From the NCBI GenBank assembly GCA_033762375.1, contig JANRLQ010000096.1:1-64000 (forward strand): a stretch of 64,000 bases of DNA, in the 5' to 3' direction. Every line of letters starts with the position of its first letter. The first letter of the stretch is position 1. Source of the DNA: RDXT01 sp033762375. Lineage in GTDB: Bacteria; Bacteroidota; Bacteroidia; J057. A program made the position numbers and the translations under genes. Shown piece by piece: positions 32,401 to 40,834 of the stretch. The notes below the pieces were generated by a model that was not told where the DNA came from, did not search any database, and saw only the letters and a program-made list of their open reading frames with translations.

Positions 32401-34744
32401 GTAAGGTAGCACCAACTGTGCCATTGGTACCATCTCCCCCGGTGTTGCAGCATACATTGGCACCATTAGGGTCTATACCGCCAGTGCCACCAGCAGCACC
32501 GCCGCCGCCGGTTCCCCCACCACCTCCCAGTCCTCCCGTACCACGGGAGTTAGGGCCGGGGGTATTGTTATCATAGTGGCCATTGGTGCCGATGACTCCA
32601 TTTCCCCCATTCACTCCATTGGTACCGGGTGTCCCGTCAGCGCCCTTGCGGGCAGCGCCTGGCAGGATCTGGCATCGCACAAACTGATAGTTGGAGCAGT
32701 TGGTGAGGTGGACACCGTAGGTCGAGCAGCCGTCTGTGACGGCGTTGTCGGTGGAGATGGTCAGGTCCTGAAAGCGGAAGTTGCTGGCATTGCTGATCTG
32801 GAAGGCTACCAGCCGCTGGGCATTGGCGGCTCCTTCAGGGTTGAGGGTGCTGCGCCGGATGGTCGTGGCACCTGCCAGGCTGGTTTTGCGCCACCCGTTC
32901 AGCCGGTCAAATCCCCCCTCCAGGGTCATGTTGTTGCTGACATTGGTGATGGTATTGTTGATGACATAGGTCCCGATGTCCAGCTTGATGACCACATCTG
33001 TACAACTCGCCAGCGAGAGGGCTGTCGTCAGGCTGGCCGGACTGGCTGCGGTCCCTGAGCCGGTACCCGTCGGGCTGGCGTAAATCACGCTGCAGGAGTT
33101 GGTACCAGGGGTGTTGACATTGACCGTAGCTGTGGCCGTGGCATCACATCCCGCTGCCGTGGAGGCGGTCAGGGTATAGGTAGTGGTGGCGACCGGTGTC
33201 ACAGAGAGATTGGCTGTGGTCGCGCCGGTGTTCCAGCTATAGGAGGTCGCACCTGGCGCATTGGAGGTCAGGGCTACCGTGCTGCCAGGGCAGGCGTAAG
33301 ATACGGCTGGTGAGATGGATACACTGGGTGTATTCTCCACGGTGACGGTCACAAACTCATCAGCTGAGCAGCCGTTTGAATAGTCAGCCGTTACGGTGTA
33401 GGTCGTCGTGACGGGTGGTGAGGCTGTAGGATTTGAAATATTGGGATTGGAGAGGCCCAGTGACGGGGTCCAGGTATAGGATATGGCGCCAAATCCAAAG
33501 GAGGTCAGATTGACTGAGCCCCCCTCGCAGATCGTCTGGTCTGCACTGGCAGTCAGCGCGTTGCTGGTGTTGGAGACATTAACGGTAAAGGCATAGGTAG
33601 CTGAGCCGCTCAGGGGGCAGTTGTCATCAGTGACGGTTACCGTGAAAAAGTTTACCCCCAGATCAGATGCGGTAGGGGTCCAGCAAAATTCTGCCGCAGG
33701 GCTTTGGGTGCCATTGCCCGTCACGGTGAAGGTACCGCCGGGGATACCATTGTTCCAGGTGGCTGTGATATTGTCTGCATCTGCATCCTGCATGATAATA
33801 TCAAAACACAAGGGTCCGTTGACGCATATGCTGATATCAAAATCGGTGCTGTTGCCATTAATACCTGAGGCAACCGGGGGTGTATTGGTGCAATTGATAA
33901 CACTAAACTGCATATCCCGCACGGTTTCCCCGATTTTGATCCCACCCCGGTACTCCTCGACTTTGACGCAGATCACCCCGATCTGTATCTGATTGGGGGT
34001 GAAGGTGATCTGTCCCGTCACAGGATCTATCGTAATGGGGGAAGCAGAGGCAAGCGGAGTAGTGGCAGAATAACCGGATGCATACCCCACGGACACACCG
34101 GAGCCCTGCTGGCAGGAGGTGAGCGAAAAAACCAACTGGTCACCGTCCGGGTCCGTGACCCCGTGGTTATACGTTACGGGCTGGTTGACGCAAACGATAG
34201 GGGTCGGGATATTGTTAAATACCGGAGAGTTGTTGCAGGGGGTAATGGTATTGTTGAGCCGGGCAGAGAGGTAGGTGGACTGGTTGCCAGGGGCGCTCAG
34301 GGTAGTGATAGCGTAGTTGCGGCAGCAGTCGGTCCATCCCAGTATCCAGTCATTGCCACAGCCTACCGGGAGCTGAATGATACCGGTGTAGGTATATTGC
34401 TGGATCCCAAATGAAGTAGCTCCTCCCTCACAGGCACTGAGCTGAGAGGGGCAGAGGGGGGTTACGTCTACGGAGGCATAGGGCTGGGTCAGGTTCGTTA
34501 CGCTGTTGACATTGCAGGTCGCGGATGAGTAGCTGATCTGCTGGGCAGTCGCAGGCAAGATACCCGCACAGTCCCGAAAAAACGTCAGCGTAATGGCATA
34601 CTTGCCTGATCCGATGCAGGTGTACGTAATGTCCGCCCCCATCGTATGGGTGGCCCGGAGGGAAGCCGCAGCAAAAAAAAGTGAAATCAAAACTACAAAA
34701 CAACGGAGCAAGGCAGAAAGGTTGGGTAAACCTAGTTTTTCCAT
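29417..34744 (-). CDS. giant T9SS-secreted surface protein with Ig/PKD-like repeats and a Gly-rich insert
   Basis: A 1775-residue protein, starting at the ATG at 34744 where a signal peptide begins (LLRCFVVLISLFFAAASLRA); the frame is open 31 codons further upstream without support. In order: an N-terminal domain of the gliding/adhesin type ('HTMGADITYTCIGSGKYAITLTFFRDC'); several Ig/PKD-like repeats ('TTTYTVTADYSNGC', 'TTTYTLTASTAAGC'); a DUF1565/beta-helix-like domain (about residues 545-700); a glycine/asparagine-rich low-complexity insert (about 700-1020, bases 31690-32650) inside that domain; more SprB-type repeats ('ATNLPNGGYQVRVTDNITGC', 'ATGLAPGNYSVQVTDNTNGC'); a fibronectin-like domain; and a T9SS type A sorting domain at the end ('VYPVPTSGLVYLDLTLPEAG...'). 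Predicted to be a surface adhesin or matrix protein. Confidence 0.88.
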   Translation of the reverse strand: MEKLGLPNLSALLRCFVVLISLFFAAASLRATHTMGADITYTCIGSGKYAITLTFFRDCAGILPATAQQISYSSATCNVNSVTNLTQPYASVDVTPLCPSQLSACEGGATSFGIQQYTYTGIIQLPVGCGNDWILGWTDCCRNYAITTLSAPGNQSTYLSARLNNTITPCNNSPVFNNIPTPIVCVNQPVTYNHGVTDPDGDQLVFSLTSCQQGSGVSVGYASGYSATTPLASASPITIDPVTGQITFTPNQIQIGVICVKVEEYRGGIKIGETVRDMQFSVINCTNTPPVASGINGNSTDFDISICVNGPLCFDIIMQDADADNITATWNNGIPGGTFTVTGNGTQSPAAEFCWTPTASDLGVNFFTVTVTDDNCPLSGSATYAFTVNVSNTSNALTASADQTICEGGSVNLTSFGFGAISYTWTPSLGLSNPNISNPTASPPVTTTYTVTADYSNGCSADEFVTVTVENTPSVSISPAVSYACPGSTVALTSNAPGATSYSWNTGATTANLSVTPVATTTYTLTASTAAGCDATATATVNVNTPGTNSCSVIYASPTGTGSGTAASPASLTTALSLASCTDVVIKLDIGTYVINNTITNVSNNMTLEGGFDRLNGWRKTSLAGATTIRRSTLNPEGAANAQRLVAFQISNASNFRFQDLTISTDNAVTDGCSTYGVHLTNCSNYQFVRCQILPGAARKGADGTPGTNGVNGGNGVIGTNGHYDNNTPGPNSRGTGGLGGGGGTGGGGAAGGTGGIDPNGANVCCNTGGDGTNGTVGATLRTGGSGGGGGAGADGGTGTNGGDGGTGGSGGGGAFALAGGNGGLTGNGEVNGQGNSQDGTDGNNGNNGNNGAAGAAGAAGTHTGGFWVPGAVAGTGADGAGGAGGSGGGGGGGQWGSAMLAVYQGSGNGAGGGGGGGQGGTGGTGGRGGGSSYAAYLFNNGTGGQFTQCRLVAGTAGAGGTGGAGGSGGNGGTGGLGSSYTSIEIGESGNGGDGGDGGNGGTGGTGAAGQSIALHQNGGTAPNATGPNTTFNLAGQPTIRMDNISCVNTNVTCYSAASNLWNLGTGASPQIVTAQNPVTSYSSIGRKDIEYAGNIYEDFGNIILNDALLPDAATTAPLVSGVYRICAGSAVDFAALNAQSGNIISWDLDGGATPGTYSGTTYSSLTNVTFTTPGTYDIQLRYQTDCCGLSDPDTITLIVDPQPALVLSGPAAFCAGTGGVTLTASGGNSYDWQPSAGLSSTAGTSVIANPTTTTQYTVVAYNTEGTCYDVATQTVTVNDLIVNGNTTNAGCLPTGTATVVTTGGSGNYAYLWSTAPVQTTATATNLPNGGYQVRVTDNITGCKDSTQLTVNKTPGTLSAWVNAATTPTCNGGTNGQASIATSGAVGTLSYAWSPAGGTAASATGLAPGNYSVQVTDNTNGCQTTATVQIGNPDPVLVSLQGQTTSNCTDFATATVSGDGGNGPYTFSWNTVPVQTGNTATGLTPGTYTVTATDQTGCPGTMAVVVPGTQSPVSLSLVNIIPGTACYTNDAGATVIASGSGGSITYEWQTTPPVFGPTISNVIPDFYTVTATGSNGCTDVLGVNIGPVCPLDVEWLGLEATPAGNHIRLGWVVQADGEVAGYQLLRSEDGTTFDPIGWIPSSGQEAQLATYSFEDHAAVPGVRYWYQVILIDVQGASSPSARRSATLPVQGPGSVLVYPVPTSGLVYLDLTLPEAGLCDITLHNSLGQTVYAMTAPVRQGLQTLTLDLHTLADGVYTGRLTTGGYVWAFRVVKHR

Positions 34745-34951
34745 GTGCAAGTCTTTTGTGAACCAGAAGCTACGAAACAAAGATCCCTGTGCCCGCCGGG
34801 GGACGGCAGGAAAAGGCTGGTAGGGATAAAAGCACATCAGTATGGGGAAAACGCAATAGCCAGGTCTAAATATATATCATTTTCCGTTTTATACCGTTTA
34901 TTCCGGATAAAATTTGATAAGAGGTGAAATTACCCACATCTACAAAATAAA

Positions 34952-34983
34952 CACCGGCCCGTAAGCGTTTATACGGGCCGGTG
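34952..34983. terminator. terminator downstream of aguA
   Basis: CACCGGCCCGTA (34952-34963) and TACGGGCCGGTG (34972-34983) form a perfect 12-bp stem with an 8-nt loop, 23 bp past the aguA stop on the minus strand. Confidence 0.75.
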
Positions 34984-35006
34984 CAGCAAATGGGGTGTTA
35001 TATGCT

Positions 35007-36062
35007 TCAGGCGGGTTCCTGCTGGCTCAGGCAATGAAAACTGCCCAGCCCCCAGATCAGGTCGGTCGAGTCGAGGCCTACTACCTGACGGTCTGGAAAA
35101 CATTCTTGCAGGATGCTGAGCGCCGTGTTGTCCTGCCGGCAGCGGAAGGTCGGTACGACCACCAGGTTATTGGCAATGTAAAAATTGGCATAAGAAGCCG
35201 GGAGCCGCTGGTCTTCCCAGATGACCGGATCGGGCATGGGCAGGGAGATCACCCGAAGCGGAGAACCATCCGGGAGCCGGAAGCTGTGCAGGAGCTCCAG
35301 GTTTTCCTGGAGGATAGGGTAGTTTTCGTCTTCGGGCCGGGTCTCTACGACCGTCACGACGGTATCCCGGCTCACAAACCGGGTCAGGTCGTCCACATGC
35401 CCATCCGTATCATCGCCGATGATCCCATCCCGGAGCCATAATACCTGGGTTTGCCCGTAGTAGGTTTTGAGAAAAGCCTCAATTTCAGTGCGGGTCAGGT
35501 GGGGGTTGCGGTTGGGGTTGAGGAGACAAGCCTCAGTGGTGAGGAGGGTTCCGGCACCATTCACCTCAATAGAGCCCCCTTCCATCACGATCCCCGGTGT
35601 GAATACAGGTAGCTGCCGGTATGCAGCAATATGATGCGGGATTTGGTTGTCGAGGTCATGCGGGGGGTATTTTTCACCCCAGGCATTATAGTTCCACTTG
35701 ACGACGGCTTTAGGAGCTTGTGCCCGGGGATTTGTGACAAAAGCAGGGCCGTGATCCCGGCACCAGGCATCATTGGTCGGATGCAGGTGGAGGAATATCC
35801 GGTCCATACGTACACCTGCCCGACGCAGGCGCTCACGTACAGAAGCCTCCATCTCAGCATCCAGGACATTGATATGGACTTCTTCATGCCGTGCCAGGAG
35901 CCGGATAAACTGCACATAGGGAGCATAGATCGTTTCGATCTTGCCAGGCCAGGAGGCTTCCTTATGAGGCCAGCTCAGCCAGGTCGCAGCGTGGGGTGCC
36001 CACTCCGCCGGGAAAGTATATCCCAGTGACTGGGGGGTGTCGTTTGGAGATAACTGCGTCAT
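35007..36062 (-). CDS. aguA: agmatine deiminase
   Basis: A 351-residue enzyme of the peptidyl-arginine deiminase superfamily that converts agmatine to N-carbamoylputrescine. Typical blocks: 'PAEWAPHAATWLSWPH' near the start, 'NDAWCRDHGPAFV', 'MEGGSIEVNGAGTLLTTEACLLNPNRNP', 'GDDTDGHVDDLTRF' and the C-terminal catalytic Cys in 'GLGSFHCLSQQ' (family usually 'GGGNIHCITQQ'). I chose ATG 36062 because homologues begin just before the 'PAEW' block. It follows aguB with a 19-bp gap, so the two enzymes form a complete agmatine-to-putrescine route. No arginine decarboxylase gene is in the window. Confidence 0.95.
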   Translation of the reverse strand: MTQLSPNDTPQSLGYTFPAEWAPHAATWLSWPHKEASWPGKIETIYAPYVQFIRLLARHEEVHINVLDAEMEASVRERLRRAGVRMDRIFLHLHPTNDAWCRDHGPAFVTNPRAQAPKAVVKWNYNAWGEKYPPHDLDNQIPHHIAAYRQLPVFTPGIVMEGGSIEVNGAGTLLTTEACLLNPNRNPHLTRTEIEAFLKTYYGQTQVLWLRDGIIGDDTDGHVDDLTRFVSRDTVVTVVETRPEDENYPILQENLELLHSFRLPDGSPLRVISLPMPDPVIWEDQRLPASYANFYIANNLVVVPTFRCRQDNTALSILQECFPDRQVVGLDSTDLIWGLGSFHCLSQQEPA

Positions 36063-36081
36063 GCGTAGGTACAGGCAGGCC

Positions 36082-36954
36082 TTAATCAATAAACCGCTGC
36101 AAAATAGGCTGATACGTCTCGATCCGGCGGTCGCGGAGGAAAGGCCAGTGTGTCCGGTAGAAGTCAGTATCGGCCAGGTTGATTTCCTGCACGTGTACGG
36201 CTTCTTCCAAATGTGGTGCTACATAGAGGGTCTTGCCAAAAGGATTGGAGATAAACGAGCCGCCCCAAAACTGCATGCCAGCCTCCACGCCGGTACGGTT
36301 GACGGCGACCACATGGACGCCGTTGGCGATGGCGTGGCTTTGCTGCATCGTGCGCCAGGCATGGTACTGGTCCTGATTCACCTCTTCCGTCTGATCCAGG
36401 GCCCAGCCAATGGCCGTGGGATAAAACAAAATTTCAGCTCCCATCAGGCTGGTGATACGGGCGGCTTCGGGATACCATTGATCCCAGCATATCAGCACAC
36501 CGATGGTAGCATAGGCGGTCTTAAACACCCGGTACCCGGTATCTCCGGGGGTGAAATAAAATTTTTCGTAATACCCGGGATCATCCGGAATATGGTTTTT
36601 ACGGTACTTGCCCATATAGGTACCATCGGCATCGAGGACGGCAGTGGTATTGTGGTACACACCGGGGGTACGCCGCTCAAACAACGAGGCGATGATGACA
36701 ACTTTCAGTTCGCGGGCCAGGGCTGCGAGTTGGGTGGTACTGGGACCGTCCGGGATGTTTTCGGCCAGGTCAAAGTTTGTATAAGCCTCTACATCACAGA
36801 AGTACAGGGATGTAAAAAGCTCCTGGAGGCACACGATCTGGGCCCCGCGGGCAGCCGCCTCCCGGATACCGGCGATGGCTTTCTGCCGGTTTTCTTCAGG
36901 GTCGGCCGTACAGGTCATCTGTACAAGCCCGATTTGTACGCGTTTTTCTTTCAT
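36082..36954 (-). CDS. aguB: N-carbamoylputrescine amidase
   Basis: A 290-residue nitrilase-superfamily enzyme that hydrolyses N-carbamoylputrescine to putrescine, CO2 and ammonia. The catalytic triad is visible: Glu in 'CLQELFTS', Lys in 'YRKNHIPDD' and Cys in 'GVLICWDQWYPEAAR'. The family block 'FYPTAIGWALDQTEEVNQDQYHAWRTMQQ' and 'WGGSFISNPFG' fits AguB rather than other nitrilases. It is the first of the aguB-aguA pair and lies 38 bp downstream of an M28 peptidase gene, so co-transcription from the cysS promoter is possible. Confidence 0.95.
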   Translation of the reverse strand: MKEKRVQIGLVQMTCTADPEENRQKAIAGIREAAARGAQIVCLQELFTSLYFCDVEAYTNFDLAENIPDGPSTTQLAALARELKVVIIASLFERRTPGVYHNTTAVLDADGTYMGKYRKNHIPDDPGYYEKFYFTPGDTGYRVFKTAYATIGVLICWDQWYPEAARITSLMGAEILFYPTAIGWALDQTEEVNQDQYHAWRTMQQSHAIANGVHVVAVNRTGVEAGMQFWGGSFISNPFGKTLYVAPHLEEAVHVQEINLADTDFYRTHWPFLRDRRIETYQPILQRFID

Positions 36955-36992
36955 GGATCTGTTTCAGAAAACGGAAAATACAGACTAAAACC

Positions 36993-37979
36993 TCAGAGTT
37001 CATTGTAAACAACCGTCAGGAGCGTCTGCCCGACTGCCTTCAGGGTCTCACGGGAGATGGTACGCATATCGTCTCCGTGGGTATGCCAGTGTTCAAAAAA
37101 ACCTCTTCCTTCCGGCTGGTCTATGATGTCCACTGCCGGGATTCCGCCTTTGGAGCTGATGTAGAAGTGGTCATCAATAATCGGGTCTGAGCGGAAAGCG
37201 GCAAAATACTGGTTGTATCCCAGGCGCTCGGCTGTTTTCCAGATTTTATCTACGGTGCTGGCAGCATACTGCATGGAGTGTCCTTCGCGCGGGAAAAAAG
37301 CACCTGCTGCACCCACCATATCCAGGTTGACAGCGTACAGGGCTACATAATCCAGGGCATGTTTGTTGGCCGCCCAATATTGGGAACCCAGGCAATAGGA
37401 GTCTTCTACAGAAGAGTTGCCGTAGTCCTCACCATCCCAGAGGATGATGTCCACCCCGATGGTGGGAGCCTGCTGCTGGAGAAGCCGGGCAATCTCCAGC
37501 AGAACGCCTACCCCGCTGGCGCCGTCATTGGCACCGGGGATAGGCTCTGATTGGCGTTCGTCATCCTGGTCAGCTACCGGACGGGTATCCCAGTGGGCCG
37601 TGAGCATGATCCGGCGTTTCTGGGCCGGGTTGTAGCTGGCGATGATGTTTTGTATCTGGAGTTTGGTGCCGTTATAGGCCGTTACGGTCGCGGGTTGGGT
37701 GATAACCTGGGCACCCGTAGCCTTGAGCCGGTTGATGAGCCAGGTCGCACAGGCACGGTGCGCAGCTGTATTGGGCACACGGGGACCAAACTGTACTTGC
37801 CGTTCGGTAAAATAAAACGCACTGTCTGCATTAAACACCGGCACGGCGACTTCTGCACGGATGATCGCAGGGGACTCTGCTGGTTTGGAGGGTGTCCGCG
37901 TATCGTCCTGACAGGCAATCAGCCCTCCCAGAAGGACACCCATACAGAGGCCTGCGATCCGGTAAGCACATTTTTTCAT
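36993..37979 (-). CDS. M28-family zinc aminopeptidase/glutaminyl cyclase-like lipoprotein
   Basis: A 328-residue protein with a lipoprotein signal (lipobox 'LIAC', Cys near residue 22) and an M28 zinc-dependent domain. Metal ligands seen are 'LTAHWDTRP' (His and Asp), 'GANDGASGVGVLLE' (bridging Asp), 'DGEDYG' (Glu) and 'HWHTHGDDM' (His near the C-terminus). The arrangement is that of bacterial/animal glutaminyl-peptide cyclotransferases as well as aminopeptidases; I cannot decide between them. Start ATG 37979 was chosen at the signal peptide; the frame extends 17 codons further upstream. It lies 40 bp after cysS. Confidence 0.85.
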   Translation of the reverse strand: MKKCAYRIAGLCMGVLLGGLIACQDDTRTPSKPAESPAIIRAEVAVPVFNADSAFYFTERQVQFGPRVPNTAAHRACATWLINRLKATGAQVITQPATVTAYNGTKLQIQNIIASYNPAQKRRIMLTAHWDTRPVADQDDERQSEPIPGANDGASGVGVLLEIARLLQQQAPTIGVDIILWDGEDYGNSSVEDSYCLGSQYWAANKHALDYVALYAVNLDMVGAAGAFFPREGHSMQYAASTVDKIWKTAERLGYNQYFAAFRSDPIIDDHFYISSKGGIPAVDIIDQPEGRGFFEHWHTHGDDMRTISRETLKAVGQTLLTVVYNEL

Positions 37980-38019
37980 ATAGGCAGAAGCAAAATTGGC
38001 ATTAAACAATATTCCGGAC

Positions 38020-39543
38020 TCAGCTCTCATAGTACCAGTCAGTACCCTGCGCCGTGTCTTCGAGTTTGATCCCGAGGCTGGTAAGTTGCTGGCGTATCTG
38101 GTCTGCTACGGCCCAGTTTTTGGTCTTGCGGGCATCGGCCCGCACGTCTATGACCAGTTTCATCAGGCCATCCACCACCTGGTTGTTGCGGGCACCTTCT
38201 TCGTTGTCGGCGATCAGGCCCAGCCATTCACTGAAAACAGTCTTAAAATCGGTTCTGAAAGCCTCAAAAGTAGCAGGATTGACCCCAAAGGTAGCCGTAT
38301 CGGTTTTGTACAGTTGGTTGACGACCCCGAGGGCATCAAACATCCGGGCGATAACTTTGGCCGTATTAAAGTCATCATTCATGTATCCCCTGACATCCTG
38401 CATGAAGGTGCTGAGGTTCTGCTCAAACTCAGGATCCACGGCGACCGGTTTGGCATCCGGATCGAGGGTCTCCAGCCGTTTGAGGGTGTCAGTCATCCGC
38501 CGGAATGCTTTTTCGGAGGCTTGAAGGGCCTGATTGGAAAAGTCCAGCGTACTCCGGTAATGGGCAGTGAGCATGAAGTACCGGATGGTCATGGGGGCGT
38601 AGGGCTGCTCCAGGAGCCGGTGAAATCCCGAGAAAAACTCCCGGAGGCCAATGGCATTGCCCAGGGACTTGCCCATTTTTTGACCTTCGTAGGTGATCAT
38701 GTTGTTGTGCAGCCAGTACCGGGCTTCATCCGGGCGAGCATCCGGCTGCCCGTGGTTGCAGGCATTAGACTGGGCGATCTCTGCTTCGTGGTGTGGAAAC
38801 AGGAGGTCCATGCCCCCTCCGTGAATATCGTACTGTTTGCCCAGGTACTTGGTACTCATGGCCGTACATTCGATATGCCACCCCGGAAATCCAACGCCCC
38901 AGGGAGAGTTCCAGCGCATGATATGGGTAGGACCTGCTTTTTTCCAGAGGGCAAAGTCAGCCGGATTTCTTTTTTCGCCCACGCCCTCCAGGTCTGTGCG
39001 GGACTCCGCCATCATGTTTTCGAGGTCACGACCGGAGAGTTTGCCGTATCCGTAGTCGCGGTTATAGGCTGCCACATCAAAATACACCGACCCATTGGAG
39101 ACATACGCAAATCCATTGTCCAGAATCTGCTGTACCATCTCGATCTGCTCTGAGATATGGCCGGTGGCACGGGGTTCAATGGAGGGCCGGAGGACGTTGA
39201 GGGCGTCCATGTCGGCGATATAGTTGTTGGTATAAAACTGGGCCACTTCCATGGGCTCCTTTTGCTCCAGGCGGGCCTGTTTGTCAATTTTGCTTTCGCC
39301 TTCATCGGCATCATGCTCCAGGTGGCCCACGTCTGTGATATTGCGCACATACCGGACCTTGTAGCCGAGGGCCATCAGGTAGCGGTAGATCACATCAAAG
39401 GCAATGGCAGAGCGGGCATGGCCCAGGTGCGCATTGCCATATACGGTAGGGCCGCAGAGGTACATCCCCACAAAAGGCGGTTGCAGGGGTTCGAAGACCT
39501 CGCGGGTGCGGGTCAGCGAATTATAAACGGTTAGTTGGTCCAT
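38020..39543 (-). CDS. cysS: cysteine-tRNA ligase
   Basis: A 507-residue class I synthetase. The HIGH-type motif is 'GNAHLGHARSAIAFD' with the preceding zinc-binding Cys in 'MYLCGPTVYG'; further zinc ligands are Cys in 'HIECTAMS' and His/Glu in 'FPHHEAEIAQSNA'. The KMSKS loop is 'KMGKSLGN' and the DALR-type helical domain follows. Length and order are those of bacterial CysRS. A -7 box TATCTTTG (39561-39568) lies 18 bp upstream, which gives a short leader. It heads a likely transcript with the M28 peptidase, aguB and aguA. Confidence 0.97.
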   Translation of the reverse strand: MDQLTVYNSLTRTREVFEPLQPPFVGMYLCGPTVYGNAHLGHARSAIAFDVIYRYLMALGYKVRYVRNITDVGHLEHDADEGESKIDKQARLEQKEPMEVAQFYTNNYIADMDALNVLRPSIEPRATGHISEQIEMVQQILDNGFAYVSNGSVYFDVAAYNRDYGYGKLSGRDLENMMAESRTDLEGVGEKRNPADFALWKKAGPTHIMRWNSPWGVGFPGWHIECTAMSTKYLGKQYDIHGGGMDLLFPHHEAEIAQSNACNHGQPDARPDEARYWLHNNMITYEGQKMGKSLGNAIGLREFFSGFHRLLEQPYAPMTIRYFMLTAHYRSTLDFSNQALQASEKAFRRMTDTLKRLETLDPDAKPVAVDPEFEQNLSTFMQDVRGYMNDDFNTAKVIARMFDALGVVNQLYKTDTATFGVNPATFEAFRTDFKTVFSEWLGLIADNEEGARNNQVVDGLMKLVIDVRADARKTKNWAVADQIRQQLTSLGIKLEDTAQGTDWYYES

Positions 39544-39560
39544 ATGCGTTACGGATGCTG

Positions 39561-39568
39561 CAAAGATA
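39561..39568 (-). promoter_or_regulatory. cysS -7 box (TATCTTTG)
   Basis: On the minus strand TATCTTTG matches TAnnTTTG and lies 18 bp before the cysS ATG. No exact TTG is at the -33 position, where the sequence reads TTTTC. Confidence 0.6.
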
Positions 39569-39757
39569 GGGGAAGAATTGAAACAGAAAACCCGCAGCAG
39601 CGGGAAAGCAGGCTGGAATCAGCAACTGCAACAACAGCATCCGGACAGGAGAGAAAGGCGGATGTACATGTTTCTGAGGCGAAAATAGGTAAGTGGTTCT
39701 TATACGAAGGTCGGGGGCAAATGTTGTCCCGTGGGTATTTTTTTACAGGAAAATCTA

Positions 39758-40834
39758 TTACTCCGGTTTGGCAACCGGCTCCAGGGTATAGGTCACCACG
39801 ATGGGGTAATGGTCGGAGAGACGCTTGCGGATGATGCGGTGGCTGAGTACATGAAACTCCGGGGTACAAAACTGATAATCAATCCGGATGCCCAGCGGAC
39901 CCAGTACCGGATAGGTCCAGCCGATCCCGCTGCCCTCAGCCATAAAGGAGTCTTGAAACCGGGAATTAAACTCCGAGACAATCCGTGAGTGCGGGACTGC
40001 ATTAAAATCGCCGGTCAGGACGATCGGGTAGGGATACCGCCGGGTTTTGTCCAGGATCTGGTCCACCTTGATCTGCTGGCGGCGCAGCACCCGTCCTGCG
40101 ATCCCCATGAATGCTTTGATCCGCTCCTGCCAGGACTCATTTTCCCGGAAGAGCTGCCCCACATGGTATGAGCTCAGGTGAATATTCCCGATTCCGACCG
40201 GTCCATATCCGGGTACCTCTACCGTAGTCAGAAAACCACTGTTGATCTCCTCCCGGGGCAGGTAGAGGGTGTCCACCTCCGTGATCGGAAACCGGGAGTA
40301 CATCACGACCCCGTGTATATGGATAGGCAGGTGGATAAACCGGTAATACGGCATCCCCAGCCGGGCGGCCAGGTGCTCCAGGGCGAGCGTGGAGTCGTTC
40401 ATCCGGTGATTCCGAAACTCCTGCAGGGTGACCACATCAGGGTTTTCGCGCCGTATCAGCTCAGCTATCTGGCCTATTTTTTCGGATTTATAGGCAAAGG
40501 TTCCCACGTTGTAGGATAAAATCCGGATAGAAGCCTTGCCAGGTGTGGTATCGTCGGCCCATCGTATATCCTTGGTCGTGACCCAGCCCGAAGCCAGCAG
40601 TGCCGGCAGGATCCAGATCAGCCAGCGGGCAGGTCTGCGCAGGAAGATCACCCAGAGCAGGGCGATAATATGGCCAATAAACAGAAACACAAAGGCAGGT
40701 GAGACAAACTGGATCACCGGCAGCCAGGAGACCTCCATCCACGGAGCAAGCAGGCCGGGCCAGGTGAGGAGCCAGACGACCCGGTACAACCAGCCCGGTA
40801 TACGCGAAAACCAGCTTCGCTTAGCGGGTTTCAT
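39758..40834 (-). CDS. membrane-anchored endonuclease/exonuclease/phosphatase family protein
   Basis: A 358-residue protein with three N-terminal membrane helices (about residues 10-100) followed by an EEP-fold domain: 'RILSYNVGTFAY', 'VVTLQEFRNHR' (metal-binding Glu), 'HLSSYHVGQLF', 'VLTGDFNAVPHS' and 'RIDYQFC...SDHYPIVVTY' (Asp-His pair). The substrate is unknown; such proteins can be phosphodiesterases or sphingomyelinase-like. ATG 40834 overlaps the stop of the upstream rhomboid-like gene by 14 bp. Rhomboid, rhomboid and EEP genes in this order are a recurrent Bacteroidota arrangement, which suggests a functional link. Confidence 0.87.
   Translation of the reverse strand: MKPAKRSWFSRIPGWLYRVVWLLTWPGLLAPWMEVSWLPVIQFVSPAFVFLFIGHIIALLWVIFLRRPARWLIWILPALLASGWVTTKDIRWADDTTPGKASIRILSYNVGTFAYKSEKIGQIAELIRRENPDVVTLQEFRNHRMNDSTLALEHLAARLGMPYYRFIHLPIHIHGVVMYSRFPITEVDTLYLPREEINSGFLTTVEVPGYGPVGIGNIHLSSYHVGQLFRENESWQERIKAFMGIAGRVLRRQQIKVDQILDKTRRYPYPIVLTGDFNAVPHSRIVSEFNSRFQDSFMAEGSGIGWTYPVLGPLGIRIDYQFCTPEFHVLSHRIIRKRLSDHYPIVVTYTLEPVAKPE

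Noticed and set aside
32154..32576. Proline-rich plus-strand frame opposite the glycine-rich insert
   Set aside because: The complement of GGN codons reads as Pro codons; it is a shadow of the giant T9SS gene.
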